64,000 nucleotides of DNA from JANXPZ01 sp033853925 (lineage in GTDB: Bacteria; Eisenbacteria; RBG-16-71-46). Where the stretch lies: the NCBI GenBank assembly GCA_033853925.1, contig JAWOLC010000016.1, positions 16,775-80,774 of the forward strand. Reading direction: 5' to 3'. Each line of letters starts with the position of its first letter. Position 1 is the first letter of the stretch. A program made the translations under genes and the position numbers. The notes beneath the pieces were generated by a model. The model was not told the origin of the DNA. It saw only the letters and a program-made list of their open reading frames with translations, and made no database searches. Shown here piece after piece: positions 52,787 through 61,067 of the stretch.

Positions 52787-53541
52787 GCGCCGCGGGCCGC
52801 ACCCTGCGGGCCGTGATCGTGGACGACGAGGCCCCCGCCCGCTCCTTGCTCCGCGAGTACCTCGCCGCCCACTCGGAGGTCGAGATCCTGGCCGAGTGCG
52901 TGAACGGCTTCGAGGCGGTCAAGGTCATCTCCGAGCAGACACCGGACCTCGTCTTCCTCGACGTGCAGATGCCCAAGCTCGACGGCTTCGAGGTGCTCGA
53001 GCTGCTGGAGAAGCCGCCGGCCGTGGTGTTCGTCACCGCCTACGACGAGTACGCGCTCCGCGCCTTCGAGGTGCATGCCGTGGACTACGTGCTCAAGCCC
53101 GTGGCGCGCGAGCGGCTGGACGAGGCCCTGGCCCAGGTGCGCGCCCGCCTCGGCGGCGAGGCGCGGCCCGCGCCCTCCCCCGCCGCGCTGGCCGCGGCGG
53201 CGCGGCCGCCCGGGCAGTTCCTCGAGCGCCTGCTCGTCCGCGACGGCGCGAAGGTGCACGTCATCCCGGTGGAGCGCGTGGATTGGATCGAGGCGCAGGA
53301 CGACTACGTGGCGATCCACGCGGCGGGCCGGTCCCATCTCAAGCCGCAGACCCTCGCCGAGCTGGCCGCCGGTCTCGATCCTGCGCGCTTCGTGCGCATC
53401 CACCGTTCCTACCTGCTCAATGTGGAGCGTCTGGCGCGGCTCGAGCGCTACGCGAAGGACAGCCACGTCGCGATCCTGACCGACGGCAAGCAGCTCCCCG
53501 TGAGCCGCGCGGGCTTCGCGCGGCTCAAGGAGTTGTCATGA
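52783..53541 (+). CDS. LytTR-family response regulator (252 aa)
   Basis: The receiver domain has the acidic pair at 14-15 ('VIVDDEAPARSLL'), phospho-acceptor Asp60 in 'LVFLDVQMPKLDG', Thr in 'VFVTAYDEYA' and Lys in 'YVLKPV'. The C-terminal LytTR DNA-binding domain (about 148-250) has 'VDWIEAQDDYVAIHA' and 'FVRIHRSYLLNVERL'. It overlaps the LytS-type kinase gene by four bases and is its natural partner. Direct repeats of LytTR-site type were not found in the short upstream regions. Confidence 0.94.
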   Translation: MSAAGRTLRAVIVDDEAPARSLLREYLAAHSEVEILAECVNGFEAVKVISEQTPDLVFLDVQMPKLDGFEVLELLEKPPAVVFVTAYDEYALRAFEVHAVDYVLKPVARERLDEALAQVRARLGGEARPAPSPAALAAAARPPGQFLERLLVRDGAKVHVIPVERVDWIEAQDDYVAIHAAGRSHLKPQTLAELAAGLDPARFVRIHRSYLLNVERLARLERYAKDSHVAILTDGKQLPVSRAGFARLKELS

Positions 53542-53647
53542 TTGCGCCGTCGTTCTCCCGCTCCTGATCGGTCGGTGGTAGGTTCGCTCTCGCGGTCGTG
53601 CCGGCCTGGACTCCCCGCGGGCCGCGCGCTCCCCGACGAGGCGGACG

Positions 53648-54124
53648 GTGCGGCGGATCCCGATCGCGGCGGGCGCTCCCGCGCCCGATTTCGAGCTGGA
53701 GAGCCAGACGGGCGAGCTCCTGCGCCTGGCTGCCGGGCGCGGGTCCGGCAGCCTGGTGCTCTACTTCATGCGGGCGTTCACCTGAGCGGTGTGCATGCTC
53801 CACGCTGTCCAGTTGGGACAGGCAGCCAGTCGATTCGGTGAGCGCGGCGTGCGGTTCCTCGTCCTCGGCCCGGGCGGGCCGGCGCGGGCGCGGTGGCTCG
53901 CCCGCCTCGTGCGCGCCCCGTTCCCCGTGCTCGCCGACCCGGAGCGCGAGGCGTTCCTCGCCTACGGGTACGCGCGGCGGATCGTCTCCCCGATCCAGCA
54001 GAGCGGCACCGTGCTCGTGGATCCGGGGGGCGTGGTGCGCTACGTGCGCCGGGCCACGAACCCGCTCGGCGCTCTCGACCTGCCCGAGCTGGAGCGGGCG
54101 ATCGCGGCCCTGCCGAAGGACTGA
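53648..54124 (+). CDS. Peroxiredoxin-like (AhpC/TSA) protein, predicted selenoprotein with Sec46 (158 aa)
   Basis: The frame from GTG at 53648 (GAGG upstream) runs as a redoxin: 'AAGAPAPDFELESQTGE', 'LVLYFMRAFT', then TGA at 53783-53785, and on in the same frame with 'AVCMLHAVQLG', 'GVRFLVLGPGG', 'FPVLADPEREAFLAYGY' and 'SGTVLVDPGGVVRYV'. The TGA sits exactly where thioredoxin-fold proteins have the active-site Cys and forms a U-x-x-C pair with Cys49. A hairpin with G in its loop follows 20 bases later. The protein would reduce peroxides or disulphides. Translation needs SelA/SelB and Sec-tRNA, which are not in the window; the alternative is a nonsense-mutated pseudogene. Confidence 0.82.
53805..53821 (+). 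promoter_or_regulatory. Bacterial SECIS-like hairpin downstream of the in-frame TGA
   Basis: The stem CTGTCC/GGACAG carries a five-base loop AGTTG with G as its second base. The loop starts 25 bases after the TGA, within the usual 16-37-base spacing of bacterial SECIS elements. The lower stem is poorly paired. Confidence 0.6.
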
Positions 54125-54146
54125 GCGGAGCCGGGCCGAGGCGGAC

Positions 54147-54480
54147 GATGGCCAGGCGCCGGAGGGAGGGGAGCGGTCGTGGGGCCCCGCGATCCTGGTG
54201 AACCGCGCGCCCGTGCTCGCGCTCTGGGCCGCCGTGGTGGCCGAGCGCCTGGGACACGAGCGCGAGGCGGCGCTCACGCTGGTCCGCGCCCGCGACGAAG
54301 CGCAGATCGTGCAGAGCGAACGCCGGCCCCGGCCCGAGCCCGATCGCCGTGACTTCGCCCGCCGACGAGAACTGGCGCGCGAAGAGCCCGAAGCGCTGGC
54401 AGCCCGGACCTGCCGGCGCCGCTGTCTCGATCCCCGGGGCAGGTGCTGGCCGAATGGGGTAAGGTGGCGTCGCTGTGCGA
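54147..54480 (+). pseudogene. Possible frameshifted gene remnant
   Basis: An ATG at 54147 opens a short basic frame that ends at 54201. In another frame the segment 54195-54290 reads 'ILVNRAPVLALWAAVVAERLG', a conserved-looking pattern seen in small bacterial proteins of unknown function. No single frame joins the parts or continues sensibly, so it looks like a decayed gene between the selenoprotein and the next beta-barrel. The evidence is weak. Confidence 0.3.
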
Positions 54481-54516
54481 CCTGGCCCGGCCGCCCCCTT
54501 TCGCTCCGAGGTGAGC

Positions 54517-55119
54517 ATGCGATTCCCACTGGTTGCGATCACTCTGGCCTCGCTCCTGTGCTGCGCGAGCCGGGCGACGGCCCTGGGCCGCGGAGAGCTG
54601 CTGCTCCAAGTCGACGGCGGTGCGGGCTTCGGCGTGGTGAACCAGCGCTACGCCCAGATGCAGCACACCTCGGGCACGCTCGGCGTCGGAGCGAGCCTGC
54701 GGATCAAGCCCGGCCTGCGCGCCCGACTGGAGGCGAACTACTTCTACTTCTGGCGCTCCCAGCCGGATGTCGCCACGGCGGAGCACGTCCGCTGGGATCC
54801 TTCGCACGTGAGCATGGCGCTGGCGGGCATCGAGCTGGTGTCGCCCGCCCCCAGCCAGGCGGCGCCCTTCACCGCCGTGGAGGTCGGAGTCGCGCAGGTG
54901 GCGATCGGCGATGCCCACGGCACCGCGCTGAACGGCCTCCCTTTCACGACTCCGGGTGACCGTCTGACCCGCCCGGCCATCTCGGTTCTCGCGGGCGTGC
55001 GCACGCGCCCCGTGGGCAAGCGCGGTCCGAGCCTCCTCGTGCAGCTCGGGTACGTGTTCATCGCCGTGCCCGGCAATCACGCGGCGATCGTGCCCCTCAC
55101 GCTGGGAGCGGCGTTCTAG
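54517..55119 (+). CDS. Outer-membrane beta-barrel-like protein (200 aa)
   Basis: A signal peptide ('FPLVAITLASLLCCASRATA') is followed by amphipathic strands with aromatic ends ('GLRARLEANYFYFW', 'AFTAVEVGVAQVAIG'-like segments, 'PSLLVQLGYVFIAVP') and a C-terminal 'LGAAF' ending in Phe, as in OmpA-like small barrels. No known family motif is recognised. The ATG has GAGGTGAG just upstream. A structural or adhesion role is a guess; the barrel call rests on pattern only. Confidence 0.72.
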   Translation: MRFPLVAITLASLLCCASRATALGRGELLLQVDGGAGFGVVNQRYAQMQHTSGTLGVGASLRIKPGLRARLEANYFYFWRSQPDVATAEHVRWDPSHVSMALAGIELVSPAPSQAAPFTAVEVGVAQVAIGDAHGTALNGLPFTTPGDRLTRPAISVLAGVRTRPVGKRGPSLLVQLGYVFIAVPGNHAAIVPLTLGAAF

Positions 55120-55217
55120 CGGAGCCGGGAGCGGCGAGCCGCGCACGCTCGCCGCCGGGAAGAGCGCGCTCGGGCTCGTGCGCCGGTGCCGGCGGGCCGC
55201 TGTGCTATCCTCCGTTC

Positions 55218-57104
55218 ATGCTGTGGATGCTGGCCGTCCTCGTCCTGGCCTCCGGCGTGCTCGCGCCGCCCGCCGGGGCGACACCACCGCCGGGCGTGAC
55301 GGCTCCTCCCCCGCCGGCCTCGGCCGACTCCCTGCGCGCCCCGCTGGGCATGGCTCCGCTCGCCGAGGTGCCCGCCTTCTGGTTCACCCGCGCCGAGCGC
55401 ACGGGCTACCGCCAGACTCCGACCTACGACGAGACGATGGAGTACGTGCGCCGCCTCGCGGCCGCCTCCAAGCTCGTCAGCGTTCAGAGCTACGGCATGA
55501 GCCCCCAGGGGCGCCCCCTGATCCTCGTCGTAGCCTCGAAGGACCGGGCGTTCACGCCCGAGGCGGCGCGGGCGACGGGCAAGCCCGTCGTCCTCGTGCA
55601 GTGCGGCATCCACTCGGGCGAGATCGAGGGCAAGGACGCCATGCTCGCCCTGCTGCGCGACATGGTGATCACCGGCCGGCAGAGGGCGCTGCTCGAGAAC
55701 TGCATCGTGCTCGTCGTGCCCATCTTCTCGGCGGACGCGCACGAGCGGCGCAGCCGCTACAACCGGATCAACCAGAACGGCCCCGAGGAGATGGGCTGGC
55801 GCACCACGCCCACGGGGCTCAATCTGAATCGCGACTACCTGAAGGCCGAGGCCCCCGAGATGCAGGCCTTCCTCTCGGGCGTCTTCACCCGCTGGTGGCC
55901 GGACCTGCTCGTGGACACCCACACCACGGACGGAGCCGACTACCAGTACGACGTGACCTGGTCGTACAACCACGGGCCCGAGGACCCCGCTCCCATCGAG
56001 CGCTGGCTCGAGGACGCCTTCGAAGGTCGGGTCCTGCCCGTGCTCGCGCGCCTGGGGCACCTGGCGGGCCCGTACATGTCGTTCCGCCGCGACGACGATC
56101 CGCTCTCGGGGATCGGGCTGGGCGACTCCCCCCCGCGCTTCTCGCACGGCTACCCGCCGCTGCAGTGCCGAGCCGCGATCCTGGTCGAGACCCACATGCT
56201 GAAGCCCTACGAGGTGCGCGTGCGGGCCACCTACGACCTGGTGGCGGCCGTCCTCGCCGAGGTGAACGCCCGTCCCCGGGCGCTCGAGCAGGCGGTGCGC
56301 GACGCGGAGGCCGAGGTCGTGGCGCGCGGGCGCGAGCACGATCCCGCGAAGCGCGAGGTGGTGCTGGGTTGGCGCCCGGCGCTCGACAGCACGCTCATCG
56401 CCTTCCACGGCGTGCGCACGACCTGGGAGCCGAGCGAGATCACGGGCAGCCTCGTGCCGCACTACTCGAGCACGCCCCTGGACACCGTGGTGCCGCTGAT
56501 CCGCGACCTCGTGCCGGCGCTCACCGTCCGGCAGCCCGTGGGCTACCTCGTGCCGCGGGAGTGGACGGCGGTCGTGCAGCGTCTCGACGTCCACGGGATC
56601 CGCTATCGGCGGTTCGCGCGCGCCTGGAGTGACTCGGTGGAGCAGGAGCGCATCGCCGAGTGGCAGGCGGCCACGGAGCCACACGAGGGACACTTCCCCC
56701 TCGACGTGAGCCGGATCGAGATGGTCCGGCGGCTGCGAACGTTCCAGCCCGGCGACCTGTGGGTGCCGCTCGACCAGCCCTCGGCGCTCGTGGCGGTCCA
56801 CCTGCTCGAGGCTCAGGCGCCCGACGGCCTCGCGCACTGGAACGTCTTCGACACGGTGCTGGAGAGGAAGGAGTACGCCGAGCCGTACGTGATCGAGCCG
56901 CTCGCTCGCCGGATGCTGCGCGACGATCCGGCGCTCGCCCGGGAGTTCCGGCAGCGCCTCGCCTCGGACCCCGCCTTCGCGGCGGATCCCTTCCGGCGCG
57001 CCGACTTCTTCTATCGCCGCTCGCCCTGGGCCGATCCGGAGCAGAACCTGCTGCCGGTCGCGCGGGCGCTGCAGGCGCCCCCCGAGGCCGCGCTGGCCCC
57101 GTAG
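55218..57104 (+). CDS. Secreted M14-family zinc carboxypeptidase (628 aa)
   Basis: A signal peptide and Pro-rich stretch (about 1-40) precede the M14 domain. The zinc ligands are His132 and Glu135 in 'CGIHSGEIEGKD' and His235 in 'VDTHTTDGADY'. 'LNLNRDYLKAEAPEMQ' carries the substrate-binding Asn-Arg. The catalytic Glu is probably the one in 'AAILVETHMLKPYEVR'. A C-terminal region of about 240 residues adds a second domain common in the large bacterial M14 relatives. It should trim peptides in the periplasm or outside. It is related in style to the partial M14-like gene at the right edge of the window. Confidence 0.93.
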   Translation: MLWMLAVLVLASGVLAPPAGATPPPGVTAPPPPASADSLRAPLGMAPLAEVPAFWFTRAERTGYRQTPTYDETMEYVRRLAAASKLVSVQSYGMSPQGRPLILVVASKDRAFTPEAARATGKPVVLVQCGIHSGEIEGKDAMLALLRDMVITGRQRALLENCIVLVVPIFSADAHERRSRYNRINQNGPEEMGWRTTPTGLNLNRDYLKAEAPEMQAFLSGVFTRWWPDLLVDTHTTDGADYQYDVTWSYNHGPEDPAPIERWLEDAFEGRVLPVLARLGHLAGPYMSFRRDDDPLSGIGLGDSPPRFSHGYPPLQCRAAILVETHMLKPYEVRVRATYDLVAAVLAEVNARPRALEQAVRDAEAEVVARGREHDPAKREVVLGWRPALDSTLIAFHGVRTTWEPSEITGSLVPHYSSTPLDTVVPLIRDLVPALTVRQPVGYLVPREWTAVVQRLDVHGIRYRRFARAWSDSVEQERIAEWQAATEPHEGHFPLDVSRIEMVRRLRTFQPGDLWVPLDQPSALVAVHLLEAQAPDGLAHWNVFDTVLERKEYAEPYVIEPLARRMLRDDPALAREFRQRLASDPAFAADPFRRADFFYRRSPWADPEQNLLPVARALQAPPEAALAP

Positions 57105-57291
57105 CGTCCTCGCCGCGCCGCCAGGGCTGCGGGAGCGGCAGGCCGAGGCCGCCGGCGAAGGCCGCGCTCGCCTCACGCGCCCTTCACCACGATCTGCCGC
57201 GCCCGCCACATCCCAGCGATCCGAGCGGCCATCCAATTCCTCCGGAGTCGGAGTCAGGAGCCGATCTCATGGAGGAAAGGGAGGGAGTGCG

Positions 57292-57867
57292 ATGAACGGC
57301 AAGTGGAACGTCGCCCGCCTTTGGCGCCTTGCTTCGGGGCGGGTCTTGTTTGCAGGGTCGATCACCGCTCTGGCGCTGCTCGTCGGCGGGGGAACCGCAG
57401 CGGCCGTGACCAACGAGCTGATGCCGGAGGTCGGCATGACCCGCGCGGTCCACGGCGACCGGGCGGTCACCGGTGACGTCAGACTCGGCTTGCGCACCGC
57501 CTGGACGCGTTTCGTCAAGACCGAGGTGGACGCGGCGTACCGGGAGGACCAGTTCGACGGCGGCACGGTGAAGATGAAGTCGTGGCCGATCACCGGCTCC
57601 GTGTGGATCGCTCCGTACCTGGGACTGTACGCGGGCGGCGGCATCGGCTGGTACAACGAGACGACCCGTTTCGGCGCCAACGCGCCGTTCACGAACCTCA
57701 CCACGCAGAAGTTCGGCGAGCACGTGGGCGGCGGGTACGAGGCGCCGCTCGTCGGGCCGGTGAGCCTCGACTTGAACCTGCGTTACGTCTGGCTGGAGAA
57801 GAGCGGCTTCGACGAGGTCAATCGCAACCACTGGAACACGGCGATCGGCGCCGGCATCCGCTTCTGA
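57292..57867 (+). CDS. Small outer-membrane beta-barrel protein (191 aa)
   Basis: A basic N-terminus and hydrophobic signal ('ITALALLVGGGTAAAV') are followed by about eight amphipathic strands: 'VTGDVRLGLRTAWTRFVK', 'YLGLYAGGGIGWYNETTRF', 'VSLDLNLRYVWLEKSGF' and the closing 'TAIGAGIRF' with terminal Phe. This is the layout of OmpW/OmpX/opacity-type barrels. The ATG follows GGAAAGGGAGGG. Function cannot be assigned beyond an outer-membrane location. Confidence 0.82.
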   Translation: MNGKWNVARLWRLASGRVLFAGSITALALLVGGGTAAAVTNELMPEVGMTRAVHGDRAVTGDVRLGLRTAWTRFVKTEVDAAYREDQFDGGTVKMKSWPITGSVWIAPYLGLYAGGGIGWYNETTRFGANAPFTNLTTQKFGEHVGGGYEAPLVGPVSLDLNLRYVWLEKSGFDEVNRNHWNTAIGAGIRF

Positions 57868-57893
57868 GGCGCCGCGGGCCCGCACGCGGGCCG

Positions 57894-57923
57894 GGGCCAC
57901 GGCGCCCAAGGGCGCCGTGGCCC
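57894..57923. terminator. Bidirectional 13-bp hairpin
   Basis: The perfect stem gggccacggcgcc/ggcgccgtggccc with a CAAG loop lies between the convergent barrel and ferritin-like genes, so it can serve both. Confidence 0.7.
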
Positions 57924-57963
57924 GCTTCGTCCCCCGCGGAGCGGCGCACCGCCTCGCCGCCGC

Positions 57964-58398
57964 TCAGCGCCCGAGAAGCTGCTCCATCTCCAGGACGGAG
58001 TTCATCTCGTCCCTCAGGATGTGGAAGATCGTGTGGTAGTGGACGGGGTGGTCCTTCACCAGCGCGACGATCTTCCTGTAGGCCGCGGCCGCCCCCTGCT
58101 CGGTCTTCAGCGCCTCCTCCAGCATCACCCGGGTGTCCGTGGTGTGCAGGATCGGGGTCGCGTCGCGCGTGGTGACCGCCTCGCCGCCCAGGGTCTGGAT
58201 GATCTCCCGCACCGCCTTCGCGTGCCCGAACGACTCGGTCGCTTCCTCCTGGAAGTGCGATTCCAGCGTCAGCGTCTCGAGCCCCCGCACGTAGGCGGCA
58301 TAGTGGGCGTAGAGGGCCTGCGCCCGGAGCTCCCAACCCAGGGCGCCGTTCAGCTGCGTGATGAGCTTCGCGTTCTTGGGCTGCTTCTTCGCCGGCAT
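57964..58398 (-). CDS. Bacterioferritin-like ferritin-superfamily protein (144 aa)
   Basis: This is an all-helical protein with di-iron type residues: 'GWELRAQALYAHYAAY', 'HFQEEATESFGHAKAVREII' (E..E..H pattern), 'LEEALKTEQGAAAAYRKIV' and 'HILRDEMNSVLEMEQLL'. It matches the four-helix bundle of bacterioferritin/Dps-type proteins that store iron or protect against oxidants. The ATG at 58398 has GGAGGGAG upstream. Its presence near multihaem and peroxiredoxin genes fits iron and redox handling, but no operon link exists. Confidence 0.9.
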   Translation of the reverse strand: MPAKKQPKNAKLITQLNGALGWELRAQALYAHYAAYVRGLETLTLESHFQEEATESFGHAKAVREIIQTLGGEAVTTRDATPILHTTDTRVMLEEALKTEQGAAAAYRKIVALVKDHPVHYHTIFHILRDEMNSVLEMEQLLGR

Positions 58399-58732
58399 CG
58401 CTCTCCCTCCTTTGACCGTGCGGCCCCATTCCCAGCGGCGGCAGAGTACCGCGAGCCCCGGCTTCGCGCACGCCGGGACCAGGGAGCGAACGACGTGAGA
58501 GCCAACGAGGTGCGCGCGTGGCCGCTCGGCGCCGCGAGCGCGCGCGACCTTGCGGAGGCGGGTACGGCGGGCCGCGGCGGGCGTGGGCCAAAGGGCCCAC
58601 CGTTGCTCGTGCAGACTTTGCAGGACGTGGGCAAGTGGCGCGCGTGAGCGGAGTACGTTCCCCGTGTCTTCCAAGTCGGCGCACGGCCGCGCCGCACGCA
58701 TCTCCCCATCCCCCATCTTCGAGGTGTTTCAC
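58399..58732. other. Divergent intergenic region
   Basis: The 334 bases between the ferritin-like and lipoprotein genes contain no supportable gene. No clear promoter pair was found on either strand. Confidence 0.4.
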
Positions 58733-59545
58733 ATGCGCCCGCTTCTTGCCGTTCTGTCCATCGTCGGACTCCTGGCCCTGGCCGGGTGTTCGGCGCAGCG
58801 CACGCTTCCCACGACACCCGGCGGTCACGGCACGGCGGGCGCCGCCTGGAACGTGCGCATCCAGATCACCGACTCGCCCGCCGCCTTCGACGCGGTGAAC
58901 CTGGTGGTGAACGAGGTGGCGATTCATCGCGACAGCCCCGATTCGCTCGCCGGCTGGGAGATCCTGAGCAGCACGCCCGGGACCTTCGATCTGATGCAGC
59001 TCCGCAACGGCGTGTTCGCCACGCTGGGCCAGGCCATGGTGGCCCCGGGAACCTACACGCAGATCCGGCTCAAGCTGGGCGCGGGCTCGAACATCGTCGT
59101 GGACGGCGTCATGCACCCGCTGGTGGTGCCGAGCGGCATGCAGAGCGGCTACAAGCTGATCGGCACGTTCGTCGTGCCTCCCGATCAGATGCTCGACCTG
59201 GCGCTCGACTTCGACGCCGCGCGCTCGATCGTCGTCACCGGGCACGGCAGGTACATGCTCAAGCCCGTGGTCAGCGTGATGCCCTTCTCGACCGCGGGCG
59301 CGATCGCCGGACGCGTCCTGCCCGACACGGCGGAGGCCGAGGTCTTCGCCCTGATGGGCGCGGACACCGTGGCGCACGCCACGCCGGCCGCGGACGGCAG
59401 CTTCATGATCAATCCCATCGCGGCGGGCACCTACGACATCGCCGTCCATCCGGACACGCTCTTCCGCGACACGACGATCACCGGCGTGGTGGTGGCTCCC
59501 CAGAAGACCACGCAGCTCGGCGACATCGTGCTCATGCCGAAGTGA
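58733..59545 (+). CDS. DUF4382 lipoprotein (270 aa)
   Basis: A lipoprotein signal with lipobox 'LALAGC' (Cys about 19) leads to a DUF4382 domain: 'VRIQITDSPAAFDAVNLVVNEVAIH', 'GTFDLMQLRNGVFATLG', 'GTYTQIRLKLG' and 'GYKLIGTFVVPPDQM'. A carboxypeptidase-regulatory-like beta-sandwich follows (about 180-270, 'GAIAGRVLPDTAEAEVFAL'). Such proteins are surface or periplasmic lipoproteins of unknown function. The ATG follows GAGGTG. A strong hairpin follows the stop. Confidence 0.88.
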   Translation: MRPLLAVLSIVGLLALAGCSAQRTLPTTPGGHGTAGAAWNVRIQITDSPAAFDAVNLVVNEVAIHRDSPDSLAGWEILSSTPGTFDLMQLRNGVFATLGQAMVAPGTYTQIRLKLGAGSNIVVDGVMHPLVVPSGMQSGYKLIGTFVVPPDQMLDLALDFDAARSIVVTGHGRYMLKPVVSVMPFSTAGAIAGRVLPDTAEAEVFALMGADTVAHATPAADGSFMINPIAAGTYDIAVHPDTLFRDTTITGVVVAPQKTTQLGDIVLMPK

Positions 59546-59590
59546 GCCGCGCGGGCCCGCGGCGCTCGCGGCGGGCCTGACGCGAGAGGG

Positions 59591-59622
59591 CGAGGCCTCG
59601 GGGCGAAGGCTCCGGGGCCTCG
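59591..59622 (+). terminator. 14-bp hairpin between convergent genes
   Basis: The stem cgaggcctcggggc/gctccggggcctcg (two G-U pairs, GAAG loop) lies 45 bases after the lipoprotein stop and just before the end of the epoxide hydrolase gene on the other strand. Confidence 0.6.
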
Positions 59623-59655
59623 TGGCTTCGGCGCCCGGCGACCGGGGGCGCCGCG

Positions 59656-60828
59656 TCACCGGCCGGCGAAGAACGCCCCGATGTCGCGCGCCAGCAGCTC
59701 CGGCTCCTCGGCGGCCGCGAAGTGACCGCCGCGCGGCATCCGGGTCCAGCGGCGCACGTCGTAGAGCCGCTCGGCCCACTCGCGGGGCGGCTCGCCTTCG
59801 TCGACGAGCTGGTGGGGGAAGACGGCGACCGCGGTCGGCACGTGGACGAAGTCTCGGGGGCCGACGGCGACGCTCGTCGCGCGGTTGTCCACGTAGTCGC
59901 GCATGGACGAGGTGATCGTCTGCGTGACCCAGAAGAGCGTCAGGTTGGTGAGCAGGAAGTCGCGCGAGAAGCGGCTCTCGAGCTCACCTCCGCAATCGCT
60001 CCACGAGCGCCATTTCTCCAGGATCCACGCGGCCAGGCCGGCGGGCGAGTCGTTCAACCCGTACCCCAGCGTCTGGGGCTTCGTGGACTGGAGGGTCTTG
60101 TACCCCGCCTCCGCCCGCCAGAACGCCTCGCTGCGCTCCACGTAGGCCTTCTCGGCCGCCGACAGCGGGCGCGCTCCGGCGCCCGTGTAGGGCGGGAGAT
60201 CCAGGTTGCTCAAGTGGACGCCCAGCATCGCTCCTGGATCGTCCAGGGCCATGAAGGTCGCGACCGTCGCCCCGAAGTCTCCTCCCTGCGCGCCGTAGCG
60301 ATCGTAGCCCAGCCCGCGCATGAGCCGGTGCCAGAGGGCGGCGACGTGGCGGCAGCTCGCGCCGGTGCGCGCTGCCCGTTCCGAGAATCCGTATCCGGGC
60401 AGGGAGGGGACGACGACGTCGAAGGCGGGGCCTTCGTTGCCGTGCGCCCGGGGATCGGTCAGGAGCGGCACCAGCGGGAGAAGCTCGACGAACGTGCTCG
60501 GCCAGCCGTGGGTCAGGATCAGCGGAATGCCCCGCCCCGAGCGCGCGCGCTCGTGCACGAAGTGGAGGCGCCGGCCGTCGAGCGTGGCGCGGAAGTGGCG
60601 GAAGCCGTTCAGCTCGCGCTCCCGCTCCCGCCAGGCGAAGCCATCGGCCCAGTAGGCGAGGAGGTCCCTCAGGTAGGCGAGGTCGGTGCCCTGCTCCCAG
60701 GCCGCGCCGGGCGCGGCCTCGGGCCAGCGCGTGCGGCGGATGCGCTCGCGCAGGTCGGCGAGCGCTTCGTCCGCGACGTGGATCGTGTACGGCGCGGCGT
60801 CCAACGGCGAATCGAGCCGGCTCGTCAC
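59656..60828 (-). CDS. Epoxide hydrolase-like alpha/beta hydrolase (390 aa)
   Basis: The N-terminal EHN domain has 'LADLRERIRRTRWPEA' and 'YWADGFAWRERERELNGFRHF'. The hydrolase core has 'LILTHGWPSTFVELLPLVPLL' (oxyanion HGWP), the nucleophile Asp in 'GAQGGDFGATVATFMAL', and the late His in 'MPRGGHFAAAEEPELLARDI'. These are the motifs of microsomal-type bacterial epoxide hydrolases. The GTG overlaps the upstream stop by four bases (GTGA), so it is the last gene of a three-gene operon. The substrate is unknown. Confidence 0.92.
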   Translation of the reverse strand: MTSRLDSPLDAAPYTIHVADEALADLRERIRRTRWPEAAPGAAWEQGTDLAYLRDLLAYWADGFAWRERERELNGFRHFRATLDGRRLHFVHERARSGRGIPLILTHGWPSTFVELLPLVPLLTDPRAHGNEGPAFDVVVPSLPGYGFSERAARTGASCRHVAALWHRLMRGLGYDRYGAQGGDFGATVATFMALDDPGAMLGVHLSNLDLPPYTGAGARPLSAAEKAYVERSEAFWRAEAGYKTLQSTKPQTLGYGLNDSPAGLAAWILEKWRSWSDCGGELESRFSRDFLLTNLTLFWVTQTITSSMRDYVDNRATSVAVGPRDFVHVPTAVAVFPHQLVDEGEPPREWAERLYDVRRWTRMPRGGHFAAAEEPELLARDIGAFFAGR

Positions 60829-61067
60829 GGACCTCGGCTCTCTCGATTCGCCGGCTTCCGGAGCGCGCCCGCGCGGGCGCCGAAGCCGACCAGCATCCTG
60901 CCGTCCAGCCGGAAGGCGGGGATGCCACAGCGGATGCACTCCTCGGCCTTCGGCGCGGTCGCCTGAATCAGCCGGCGCAACCGCTCGAGTGCCCGGCGCT
61001 GGCCGGCGCCCAGGCGGGCGAGGTAGCCGGCGATCGTCTCGGGTCTGGCGGCGGCCCGCGGGCTCAT
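60825..61067 (-). CDS. DUF1801-like protein, C-terminally short (80 aa)
   Basis: The sequence 'IAGYLARLGAGQRRALERLR', 'IQATAPKAEECIRCGIPAF' and 'GRMLVGFGA' is the first two-thirds of a DUF1801 (YdhG/iron-chaperone-like) domain. The usual C-terminal part after 'VGF' is missing and replaced by a short Arg-rich tail, so the gene is probably truncated by a frameshift. It overlaps both neighbours by four bases. Confidence 0.7.
   Translation of the reverse strand: MSPRAAARPETIAGYLARLGAGQRRALERLRRLIQATAPKAEECIRCGIPAFRLDGRMLVGFGARAGALRKPANRESRGP

Noticed and set aside
53649..53785. Short 45-codon gene ending at the TGA before the redoxin
   Set aside because: The sequence is the N-terminal half of the same redoxin and continues in frame, so a selenocysteine gene is the simpler reading.
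53778..54542. Minus-strand frame opposite the selenoprotein
   Set aside because: It has no recognisable domain, while the plus strand has a complete redoxin pattern.
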